NCBI GenBank assembly: GCA_021129695.1
Contig: JAJOKU010000012.1
Location: 1-7,283, forward strand
From: a candidate division NPL-UPA2 bacterium
GTDB lineage: Bacteria; NPL-UPA2; JAGMAN01
DNA length: 7,283 bases
Direction of reading: 5' to 3'
A program made the position numbers and the translations under genes. Positions 1 through 4,555 of the stretch are shown in pieces; within the stretch, counting starts at the first letter, position 1; each line of letters opens with the position of its first letter. Under the pieces are notes generated by a model. It made no database searches, was not told the DNA's origin, and saw nothing but the letters and a program-made list of their open reading frames with translations.

Positions 1-42
1 AATGTGTCCCGACGATAAAAATATCCCAAAAGGGGTTAACTG

Positions 43-228
43 TCAAACTTGCATTTCAGTAGATTGCACGACATTGAGAATCTTACCTCCGTTCTGCCAT
101 AGAAAGGCGGCCCAGCGGGAAATATGAGGATTTACTTCCACCCCGAACTGGTCAGTCCTTCCATCACCATCGAGGTCGGTTGTCAGCTTATCTTCATAAT
201 GTCTAAACCCACAAATCCAGTGTCTATT
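43..228 (-). pseudogene. Relic of an ABC-transporter extracellular solute-binding protein (family 1)
   Basis: Read on the minus strand, this stretch is open between a TAG (229-231) and a TGA (43-45). It encodes about 62 residues including DLDGDGRTDQFG (142-177) and WAAFLWQNGGKIL (76-114). That pairing, an acidic calcium-binding-like DGDG loop followed by an aromatic segment and WQNGG, is characteristic of family 1 sugar-binding proteins of ABC importers, where it lies in the N-terminal half of a protein of about 400 residues. Here there is no start codon, no signal peptide, a stop just upstream, and the similarity ends about ten residues before the final stop. I infer a decayed gene fragment, not a functional gene. 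The family call rests on motif memory only; a chance open frame is the alternative. Confidence 0.6.
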
Positions 229-266
229 CTAACTTATCTTGCTTTTTTCAATAGCCGAAAAATTTC

Positions 267-296
267 TTGACAAGGGCTGGAGTAAAGAGGTATAAT
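267..296 (+). promoter_or_regulatory. Consensus sigma-70 promoter for the 59-residue/PIN-like gene pair
   Basis: A perfect -35 box TTGACA (267-272) and a perfect -10 box TATAAT (291-296) are separated by 18 bases. Transcription should start near 303, leaving a leader of about 14 bases before the ATG at 317. The -35 box lies inside the small dyad CTTG-A-CAAG (266-274), a possible but unproven operator. Nothing upstream on this strand is coding, so the promoter serves the downstream pair. Confidence 0.85.
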
Positions 297-304
297 TAGG
301 TTGC

Positions 305-313
305 AAGGAGGTG
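305..313 (+). promoter_or_regulatory. Strong Shine-Dalgarno site that fixes the start of the 59-residue gene
   Basis: AAGGAGGTG at 305-313 is a near-complete anti-16S match, with the GGAGG core ending 5 bases before the ATG at 317. The in-frame GTG at 311 overlaps the ribosome-binding site itself and so is unlikely to be the start. Confidence 0.85.
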
Positions 314-316
314 GAT

Positions 317-496
317 ATGGTGAACAGGAATCATAAGAAGGCAAAGGTAAAAACGTTGGAGGAAGCGCTTAGAGCTTCAATGGGTTCAAAATATAGGCAA
401 GTTTCAAAGAGCGACCGCAAAGCTATTCACGAGATGAGCAAGTGTCAAAAAATGGGTGGCCCTATAGGATCAGCTCCTATTTCAGACTATGATTAA
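317..496 (+). CDS. Small basic protein of unknown function, possible antitoxin partner
   Basis: I do not recognise this 59-residue protein. The start at ATG 317 is set by the strong ribosome-binding site at 305-313. The N-terminal half is rich in lysine and arginine (RNHKKAKVK near residues 4-12, then KSDRK near 31-35). The tail is glycine- and proline-containing and ends acidic (GGPIGSAPISDYD). No ribbon-helix-helix, AbrB or helix-turn-helix motif is evident, and there is no signal peptide or membrane segment. It has its own consensus promoter, and its last 8 bases overlap the next gene, which encodes a PIN-like protein. A small gene ahead of and overlapping a PIN gene is the usual order of VapB-VapC antitoxin-toxin operons, so an antitoxin role is the leading inference. 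It is based on context only. Confidence 0.6.
   Translation: MVNRNHKKAKVKTLEEALRASMGSKYRQVSKSDRKAIHEMSKCQKMGGPIGSAPISDYD
464..480 (+). promoter_or_regulatory. Stem-loop just upstream of the PIN-like gene start
   Basis: ATAGGA (464-469) and TCCTAT (475-480) form a perfect 6-bp stem with a 5-base loop, ending 8 bases before the ATG at 489. The only purine-rich ribosome-binding-like bases near that start (AGGA, 466-469) are in the stem. Folding would hide them until a ribosome translating the upstream gene opens the structure. This would favour coupled, lower-level translation of the second gene. The stem is seen; the role is inferred. Confidence 0.5.
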
Positions 497-1127
497 ATAT
501 CTCATTGATGCTTCTGCAATATGTGAGTTTTACCGTCCAAAAGCGACATTCCATTCCTATGATGATTGCAGAAGAAGCCTTTCCCTGAAAAAGCATATAA
601 CGCAACAGAAAATCACTAATAAAGCCATTATTTTTATCCCTTCGTTTTGTGTTGCAGGGGTCTGCAATACACTTGCCAAATGGCACTTACGTAATGGCAT
701 CCTTACTGAGCCACAATACAAAACTTTCTTTTACACATTTATCTCAGATGTTCATGATAGAAAGTTTTTCTATTCCTGTGACCTCAATAGGTATCATAAC
801 ATAAACACAACTGAAGTGACAAATATCGAACATAGCACACATACAGAATTCGATGTGACGGGATTGCCTATTGGCACAGATAAAGACACGCTAAATGAAA
901 AACTCAAAGAAAACGACCCTCGAGACCATTGTGGAAAATACTACCTGAGCACATTCGATGTTCTTATAATAGCAATGGGTATGGAGCTAAAGAGAATACA
1001 TGGCACGGAAATACATCTATTAACTAAGGATAAACGCTTGGCACTTATTTCCTCTAAGAAGCCTGATATATTCCCAAAACCATATTACTGGCCAGAGCTG
1101 AAAGTATCAGACTTGCCCCATTCGTAA
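489..1127 (+). CDS. PIN-like domain protein, possible VapC-type ribonuclease toxin
   Basis: The 212-residue product begins MIKYLIDASAICEFY, matching the first strand of PIN nucleases with the metal-binding Asp at residue 7. Near the C-terminus, STFDVLIIAMGMEL supplies Asp157 and LLTKDKRLA supplies Asp181, the other two conserved acidic positions. The second PIN acid, usually a Glu in a VxAEVxNxL-like helix, falls in CVAGVCNTLAKW and appears to be Gly57. The region between about 75 and 150 is an extended insert, so the protein is longer than typical VapC toxins (about 130-150 residues). It has six cysteines and no signal peptide. The gene overlaps its small upstream partner by 8 bases and has no exposed ribosome-binding site, suggesting translational coupling. 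It is AT-richer than the purine genes (sampled lines about 37-38% GC against about 50%), consistent with acquisition. A non-toxin PIN RNase or an inactive PIN fold remain possible. Confidence 0.7.
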   Translation: MIKYLIDASAICEFYRPKATFHSYDDCRRSLSLKKHITQQKITNKAIIFIPSFCVAGVCNTLAKWHLRNGILTEPQYKTFFYTFISDVHDRKFFYSCDLNRYHNINTTEVTNIEHSTHTEFDVTGLPIGTDKDTLNEKLKENDPRDHCGKYYLSTFDVLIIAMGMELKRIHGTEIHLLTKDKRLALISSKKPDIFPKPYYWPELKVSDLPHS

Positions 1128-1298
1128 AGATGCTATGTTAAATCAGCAACGGTGGGGTTATCGAGAATATAATACTGTGATAAGGAGACCTATGGAGTAA
1201 AGTAGATTACAGCTGAATATCGCTCGGCCTTTTTCTTGACAGAGACCCTGATCTGAACAGAAGAAATGGGCTGTGGAGGTGCTGAATATCAGTATACC

Positions 1299-1318
1299 GG
1301 GCACATATTTGGGCACAT
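1299..1318 (+). repeat. Pair of GGGCACAT direct repeats upstream of the tRNA
   Basis: GGGCACAT occurs at 1299-1306 and again at 1311-1318, a 12-base period (just over one helical turn), 57 bases before a tRNA gene. Closely spaced direct repeats of this kind near tRNA genes can be arm-type binding sites for tyrosine integrases, but no integrase gene or duplicated tRNA end is visible. The rest of 1128-1374 has no convincing gene. Confidence 0.4.
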
Positions 1319-1374
1319 CAGAGGAAACTGCTCCCCCCGCTACCCTATCTAAGGCATTGTAAATATTAGTCTTG

Positions 1375-1447
1375 GGGCCCATAGCTCAGTCGGTAGAGCA
1401 GCGGACTCATAATCCGTCGGTCGTAGGTTCGAGTCCTACTGGGCCCA
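1375..1447 (+). tRNA. tRNA with anticodon CAU, probably tRNA-Ile2 (lysidine type)
   Basis: A complete 73-base cloverleaf folds here. The acceptor stem is GGGCCCA/TGGGCCC, the D-stem GCTC/GAGC, and the anticodon stem 1401-1405/1413-1417 has loop CTCATAA with anticodon CAT at 1408-1410. The T-stem is GTAGG/CCTAC with loop TTCGAGT, and the discriminator is A1447. CCA is not encoded. CAU anticodons occur in initiator Met, elongator Met and Ile2 tRNAs. Acceptor pairs C4-G69 and C5-G68 are known recognition features for the lysidine synthetase TilS on tRNA-Ile2. The variable and T arms also recall Gram-positive tRNA-Ile2. The paired first base (G1-C72) argues against initiator. I favour Ile2, reading AUA after lysidine modification, over elongator Met. 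Confidence 0.92.
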
Positions 1448-1457
1448 TATTTATGTT

Positions 1458-1473
1458 CCAGGAATTTGAATGA
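1458..1473 (+). repeat. tRNA-associated repeat, copy 1
   Basis: CCAGGAATTTGAATGA lies 10 bases after the CAU tRNA. A copy with a single mismatch lies directly after tRNA-Glu at 3036-3051. It is followed by degenerate units of the form AAACTCT (1493-1499 and 1500-1506, plus AAACTCC at 1480-1486). It may be the stub of the longer element seen after tRNA-Glu. Confidence 0.5.
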
Positions 1474-1705
1474 TATAAGAAACTCCAACTTCAAACTCTA
1501 AACTCTAATAGAAGGCACAAGGGAAGTGCATTTAGAGAATGAAAATGTAGGAAAACTGCTACACCAGTGTGGCTTTATTGCTACAGTTTGGCTGGTTTGA
1601 AGGGGCGGTCAAGAGCAAGGGAGAAAAGTCTTTTTATAATCTTAACTCTTGGGAAATAAATAACTTAGAGGTGGGAGAAAGGCTTTTGAGCCCGTATGGA
1701 AAAGC

Positions 1706-1721
1706 TGGCACGAAATTTGCA
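1706..1721 (+). promoter_or_regulatory. Perfect sigma-54 (-24/-12) promoter upstream of lpxD
   Basis: TGGCACG (1706-1712), four bases, then TTGCA (1717-1721) match the RpoN consensus TGGCACG-N4-TTGCW exactly, with the invariant GG and GC dinucleotides at the correct spacing. The predicted start is near 1732, giving lpxD a leader of about 94 bases. Sigma-54 promoters need an AAA+ enhancer-binding activator bound 80-200 bases upstream. No clear activator site is visible in 1510-1680, only weak dyads. The same bases can be read as an 18-codon frame (from ATG 1696) without a ribosome-binding site, which I discount. Confidence 0.8.
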
Positions 1722-1734
1722 TTATAAAGTTTTC

Positions 1735-1800
1735 GATCAGTGGCTCTTTTAGAGGCAGAGTTTCCCCCATTCCTTCTTTCCTCTGCCCAGGCCACTGATT
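1735..1800 (+). promoter_or_regulatory. Two-part stem-loop in the lpxD 5' leader
   Basis: ATCAGTGGC (1736-1744) pairs perfectly with GCCACTGAT (1791-1799), and inside it GGCAGAG (1754-1760) pairs perfectly with CTCTGCC (1781-1787). A 9-base and a 3-base strand form the internal loop, and the 20-base terminal loop is almost purely pyrimidine. The structure begins about 4 bases after the predicted sigma-54 start site and is not followed by a T tract, so it is not a terminator. It could protect the 5' end, act as a cis-regulatory leader, or be processed as a small RNA. The last 26 bases before lpxD, with the ribosome-binding site, lie outside it. It matches no riboswitch class I know. Confidence 0.6.
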
Positions 1801-1816
1801 CTTGGACTAATATAAT

Positions 1817-1823
1817 AGGTGAT
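1817..1823 (+). promoter_or_regulatory. lpxD ribosome-binding site
   Basis: AGGTGAT matches seven bases of the anti-16S tail, with its AGG core 6 bases before ATG 1826 and 12 before the in-frame ATG 1832. This favours 1826, though 1832 would shorten the product by only two residues. Confidence 0.6.
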
Positions 1824-1825
1824 TT

Positions 1826-2866
1826 ATGTTGATGTCATTGAGGGAGATAGCTGAGCTGGTTGATGGTAAGGTGATCGGCGACAGTAATGTTATGATCACT
1901 GGAGTAGCTGGCATAAAGGAGGCCAAGGAAGGAGACATAACCTTTGTGGCTAACTCCCGTTATGCTTCCTTAATGAACACTACCCAGGCGTCAGCCATCA
2001 TCGTTGGTCCGGGAGTGAAGAACAACCATCGACCACTCATCCAGAGCGATGAACCATATCTTGCTTTCACCAAAGTAATGAATTTATTGGTTAACGGCAA
2101 CGGGGAGATGACCCCTCCCGCTGGCATCCACCCCACCGTCGTCCTCGGGAAGAATGTAGAGCTTGGCACCGGAGTCTCCCTCCAGCCTTATGTGATCATT
2201 GAAGACGATGTTCAGATTGGAGACAGGGTAACTATCTATCCTCATGTGTATATCGGGCGCAGAACCCGGATTGGAGATGAGACCCTGATTTATCCCGGGG
2301 TGAGTATCCGGGAAAAGATTGAGATTGGAAAGCGAGTCATCATTCATAGTGGGACAGTAGTTGGAAGCGATGGATTTGGCTTTGCTCCAGTAAAGGGGGT
2401 TCATCACAAGGTTCCTCAGATTGGGACGGTCATCGTTGAAGACGATGTGGAGATTGGAGCCAATGTAGCTATAGATCGAGGTACCATTGGGAAGACGGTC
2501 ATCGGGAGAGGAACTAAAATAGACAACTTGGTTCAGATTGCTCACAATGTAGTAATTGGTGAGAACTCAATCATCGTTGCCCAGGTAGGCATCTCCGGTA
2601 CGGCGACGTTGGGGAAAGGAGTAACCTTAGCCGGTCAATCTGGAGTGGGTGGGCACATAACTGTTGGTGATAATACTATTGTGGCTGCCCGGGCGGGAGT
2701 GACCAAGAGCATTCCACCAGACTCCTTCGTCTCCGGATTCCCGGCTAAACCCCATGAGAAAGAGAAGAGGATAAAGGCCAGCCTACAACGGCTTCCGGAA
2801 ATGTGTAAGGCCATTGGCCAGCTAGCAAAGAAGGTAAAGAGATTAGAGGAAAAACTTAAACAGTAA
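1826..2866 (+). CDS. lpxD: UDP-3-O-acylglucosamine N-acyltransferase
   Basis: LpxD transfers a 3-hydroxyacyl chain from acyl carrier protein to the 2-amino group of UDP-3-O-acylglucosamine, making the diacyl intermediate of lipid A in the cytoplasm. The 346-residue product has the usual length (E. coli about 341). It shows an N-terminal uridine-binding domain (about 1-98), then a left-handed beta-helix of hexapeptide repeats (about 102-295) with many IGxxV-type turns, and a charged C-terminal helix (about 310-346). Family landmarks are DGFGFA (182-187), AIDRGT (215-220) and QIAH, whose His240 matches the catalytic His239 of E. coli. The first and last helix turns share near-identical DNA (2201-2222 and 2438-2459, 20 of 22 bases), an internal repeat. 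The gene stands alone between its own promoter and terminator, not in the common lpxD-fabZ-lpxA cluster. I am confident of the function. Confidence 0.96.
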   Translation: MLMSLREIAELVDGKVIGDSNVMITGVAGIKEAKEGDITFVANSRYASLMNTTQASAIIVGPGVKNNHRPLIQSDEPYLAFTKVMNLLVNGNGEMTPPAGIHPTVVLGKNVELGTGVSLQPYVIIEDDVQIGDRVTIYPHVYIGRRTRIGDETLIYPGVSIREKIEIGKRVIIHSGTVVGSDGFGFAPVKGVHHKVPQIGTVIVEDDVEIGANVAIDRGTIGKTVIGRGTKIDNLVQIAHNVVIGENSIIVAQVGISGTATLGKGVTLAGQSGVGGHITVGDNTIVAARAGVTKSIPPDSFVSGFPAKPHEKEKRIKASLQRLPEMCKAIGQLAKKVKRLEEKLKQ

Positions 2867-2886
2867 AAAAAGGAGAATTAGAACTT

Positions 2887-2921
2887 ACCGCTCGAGGAGG
2901 GTTGCTTCGGGCGGTTTTTTT
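2887..2921 (+). terminator. Intrinsic terminator after lpxD
   Basis: ACCGCTCGA (2887-2895) pairs with TCGGGCGGT (2907-2915) in a 9-bp stem with one G-T pair and an 11-base loop, followed by seven T residues (2915-2921). It lies 21 bases after the lpxD stop codon and ends the lpxD transcript before the tRNA-Glu promoter. Confidence 0.92.
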
Positions 2922-2922
2922 A

Positions 2923-2951
2923 TTGCTAACCAAATCAACCTGTGGTAAAAT
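2923..2951 (+). promoter_or_regulatory. Probable promoter of tRNA-Glu
   Basis: TTGCTA (2923-2928, 4 of 6 to consensus) and TAAAAT (2946-2951, 5 of 6) are 17 bases apart, and TGG just before the -10 box makes it an extended -10 type. The predicted start falls a few bases before the tRNA 5' end at 2963. The position between the lpxD terminator and the tRNA supports the call. Confidence 0.6.
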
Positions 2952-2962
2952 CTTTGTGGGAA

Positions 2963-3038
2963 GGCCCCATCGTCTAGTGGCCTAGGACGGGTGGTTCTCA
3001 GCCATCAAACCGGGGTTCGATTCCCCGTGGGGCCACCA
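2963..3038 (+). tRNA. tRNA-Glu (CUC)
   Basis: A complete 76-base cloverleaf. Acceptor GGCCCCA/TGGGGCC, discriminator A3035 and encoded CCA at 3036-3038. The anticodon stem 2990-2994/3002-3006 encloses loop TTCTCAG, with anticodon CTC at 2997-2999 reading GAG. The T-stem is CGGGG/CCCCG with loop TTCGATT. The encoded CCA contrasts with the CAU tRNA upstream, which lacks it. Confidence 0.97.
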
Positions 3039-3051
3039 GGAATTTCAATGA
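3036..3051 (+). repeat. tRNA-associated repeat, copy 2
   Basis: CCAGGAATTTCAATGA matches the copy at 1458-1473 in 15 of 16 bases. Here its first three bases are the CCA tail of tRNA-Glu, so the repeat begins exactly at the mature tRNA 3' end. Confidence 0.5.
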
Positions 3052-3073
3052 CAAATGACCAATTTCAAATGAC

Positions 3074-3099
3074 CCCGTGAAATGTGAAACATTTCCGGG
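3074..3099 (+). repeat. Bulged hairpin 1 of a tandem pair
   Basis: CCCG (3074-3077), a bulged T, then GAAATGT (3079-3085) pair with ACATTTC (3089-3095) and CGGG (3096-3099) around a GAA loop, an 11-bp stem. No T tract follows, so it is not a classical terminator, though it could mark the 3' end of the tRNA-Glu transcript. Confidence 0.6.
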
Positions 3100-3106
3100 A
3101 CTGAGT

Positions 3107-3134
3107 CCTCGGAATCTCTTTGAGATTCCAGAGG
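3107..3134 (+). repeat. Bulged hairpin 2 of a tandem pair
   Basis: CCTCGGAATCTC (3107-3118) pairs with GAGATTCC (3122-3129), a bulged A3130 and GAGG (3131-3134), a 12-bp stem with a TTT loop. It has the same design as hairpin 1, a long stem with a three-base loop and one bulged base, but an unrelated sequence. The two are 7 bases apart. Confidence 0.6.
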
Positions 3135-3162
3135 GCAAATGAATTATTTAATTCCGAATGCG

Positions 3163-3223
3163 AAATGACAAAAGATTTAATTAAGAAATTTGAAATTTGG
3201 ATTTTATTTGGATTTTGTCATTT
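3163..3223. repeat. 11-bp inverted repeat in AT-rich DNA
   Basis: AAATGACAAAA (3163-3173) and TTTTGTCATTT (3213-3223) are perfect reverse complements 39 bases apart, enclosing AT-rich repeats. They could form a long weak hairpin in the purB leader, or mark the ends of a sub-element. Confidence 0.55.
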
Positions 3224-3250
3224 GAATTTTGGGATTTATCCAAAGGAAGC

Positions 3251-3255
3251 GAGGG
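3251..3255 (+). promoter_or_regulatory. purB ribosome-binding site
   Basis: GAGGG ends 7 bases before ATG 3263, which selects that start over an in-frame upstream codon at 3197 whose extra 22 residues would be encoded by the AT-rich repeat. Confidence 0.7.
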
Positions 3256-3262
3256 TTGTCTT

Positions 3263-4555
3263 ATGATAGAAAGGTATACTCTTCCCCAGATGGGAAGAAT
3301 CTGGAGCGAGGAGAATAAATTTAAGGGGATGCTTCGGATTGAAATCCTGGTGTGCGAAGCCCTGGCCAAGTTAGGTGAGATTCCCAGAGAAGCGCTGGCT
3401 AAGATAAAGAAGAGGGCTGGTTTCGACTTAGATAGAATTAAGCAGATTGAGAGGCAGACAAGGCACGATGTCATTGCTTTCCTGGAGGCGGTGGGGGAAC
3501 AGGTAGGGAGAGAGTCAAGGTATATCCACTTAGGGCTCACCTCTTATGATATCGTTGACACCTCTCTATCTTTGAGGATGCAAGAAGCCGGAGACCTTAT
3601 CCTGCAGGATTTAAAGAAACTTTCTCAGGTCCTCAAAACGAGGGCAAAAGAGCACAAAGAGACGATAATGATTGGCCGCTCCCACGGGATACATGCTGAG
3701 CCAATTACCTTGGGTCTCAAATTTGCTCTCTGGTGGAAAGAGACAGAGCGAAACCGGGAGAGGATGCTTAAGGTCCGGGAGGTAATAAGCTACGGTAAAA
3801 TTTCGGGAGCAGTTGGCACCTATGCCCACCTTGACCCCCGAGTAGAGGAGTATGTGTGTAAGAAATTAGGACTCACCCCGGCCCCGGTCTCCAGCCAGAT
3901 ACTCCAGCGGGATCGGCATGCCCAGTATCTGTGCGCTCTTGCCCTCATGGCCAGCTCCTTGGAGAAATTTGCCTTAGAGATACGGAATCTGCAGAGAACG
4001 GATATCTTGGAGGTTGAGGAATACTTCTCCAGAGGTCAAAAGGGCTCCTCAGCCATGCCCCATAAAAGAAATCCCATCGTCTCAGAGAGAATCTCGGGCC
4101 TGGCCCGGATAGTTCGAGGGAATGCCCAGGCGGCCTTAGAGAACATTGCCCTCTGGCATGAGAGAGATTTAACCCACTCTTCGGTGGAGAGGGTAATTAT
4201 CCCCGATAGCTGCATTTTGGTTGATTATATGCTGAAGAGATTCACTGAAGTGATGGAGAATTTACTCGTCTATCCAGAGAACATGAAAAAGAATTTAGAG
4301 AAGACTAAAGGGCTTATCTTCTCAGAAACGATTTTATTGGAGTTAGCTAAAAAAGGATTAAGGCGCGCAGAGGCTTACCGAGCCGTCCAGCGAAATGCTA
4401 TGAAGGCCTGGGAGAGAGGAACTTCGTTCAAGAAGGTGCTCCTCCAGGATAAAGAAGTTAGGAAGCATCTGAGTAAGAGCGAGGTCGAGAACTGCTTCGA
4501 CTTAAATCATAATTTAAGGAATGTAGACAAAATATTCAAGAGGCTGGGAATATGA
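3263..4555 (+). CDS. purB: Adenylosuccinate lyase
   Basis: PurB catalyses two fumarate-releasing eliminations: SAICAR to AICAR in IMP synthesis, and adenylosuccinate to AMP. The 430-residue product matches the bacterial short form (B. subtilis about 431). It belongs to the fumarase/aspartase superfamily and is a cytoplasmic homotetramer by family knowledge. TRHD contains His68 and GRSHGIHAEP contains His141, both at the same numbers as the active-site histidines described for B. subtilis. The signature loop GSSAMPHKRNP (261-271) carries the catalytic serine. The start at ATG 3263 is chosen because it has GAGGG 7 bases upstream and gives the family N-terminus (MIERYTLPQM); the longer in-frame start reads into repeat DNA. 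The stop overlaps the purM start (ATGA). I see no purine riboswitch upstream. Confidence 0.97.
   Translation: MIERYTLPQMGRIWSEENKFKGMLRIEILVCEALAKLGEIPREALAKIKKRAGFDLDRIKQIERQTRHDVIAFLEAVGEQVGRESRYIHLGLTSYDIVDTSLSLRMQEAGDLILQDLKKLSQVLKTRAKEHKETIMIGRSHGIHAEPITLGLKFALWWKETERNRERMLKVREVISYGKISGAVGTYAHLDPRVEEYVCKKLGLTPAPVSSQILQRDRHAQYLCALALMASSLEKFALEIRNLQRTDILEVEEYFSRGQKGSSAMPHKRNPIVSERISGLARIVRGNAQAALENIALWHERDLTHSSVERVIIPDSCILVDYMLKRFTEVMENLLVYPENMKKNLEKTKGLIFSETILLELAKKGLRRAEAYRAVQRNAMKAWERGTSFKKVLLQDKEVRKHLSKSEVENCFDLNHNLRNVDKIFKRLGI

Larger units (their letters stand above)
1448..1825 (+). other. Non-coding gap between the tRNA and lpxD
   Basis: No convincing gene is visible in these 378 bases; the longest readable stretches are under about 20 codons and lack ribosome-binding sites. 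The first 60 bases carry the tRNA-associated repeat and short AAACTCT-like units (1480-1506). The middle (about 1510-1680) is purine-rich with only weak dyads, such as GCTAC/GTGGC around an ACCAGT loop near 1558-1573. The last 120 bases hold the sigma-54 promoter, the leader hairpin and the lpxD ribosome-binding site. Confidence 0.6.
3039..3236 (+). repeat. Non-coding palindromic element between tRNA-Glu and purB
   Basis: This stretch of about 200 bases has no gene. Its left end repeats AAATGACC (3053-3060 and 3067-3074). Its right end carries the reverse-oriented counterpart TTTTGTCATTTGAATTTT (3213-3230) plus two tandem copies of ATTTGGATTTT (3195-3205 and 3206-3216). The ends therefore resemble imperfect, AT-rich terminal inverted repeats around a core of two compact hairpins. 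The look is that of a small non-autonomous repeat family found in intergenic DNA. No transposase or target-site duplication is seen, so mobility is unproven. The purB leader, and perhaps its promoter, lies within or just after it. Confidence 0.5.

Noticed and set aside
1182..1200. AAGGAGA followed by ATG-GAG-TAA, with TATAAT at 1168-1173
   Set aside because: It looks like a promoter, ribosome-binding site and start codon, but the frame is only two codons, no -35 box is present, and no leader-peptide context follows.
1236..1241. Isolated TTGACA
   Set aside because: No -10-like sequence lies 16-19 bases downstream.
1158..1382. 74-codon open frame on the minus strand running into the tRNA
   Set aside because: It begins inside the tRNA gene, has no ribosome-binding site and no recognisable motif.
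1635..1640. TATAAT upstream of lpxD as a sigma-70 promoter
   Set aside because: The nearest TTGAAG is 32 bases upstream, far outside the usable spacing; another TATAAT at 1811-1816 also lacks a -35 box.
1696..1752. 18-codon frame MEKLARNLHYKVFDQWLF over the sigma-54 site
   Set aside because: No properly spaced ribosome-binding site, and the perfect -24/-12 promoter explains the sequence better.
2084..2545. 153-codon minus-strand frame inside lpxD
   Set aside because: It is a shadow of the beta-helix codon periodicity in lpxD, with no start signal of its own.
3039..3262. Purine or PRPP riboswitch before purB
   Set aside because: The tandem hairpins do not form the three-way junction or conserved loops of purine riboswitches, and no terminator or sequestered ribosome-binding site follows.
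3197..3262. Upstream extension of purB by 22 residues
   Set aside because: The extra codons are the AT-rich repeat, there is no ribosome-binding site at 3197, and the ATG at 3263 gives the family N-terminus and active-site numbering.
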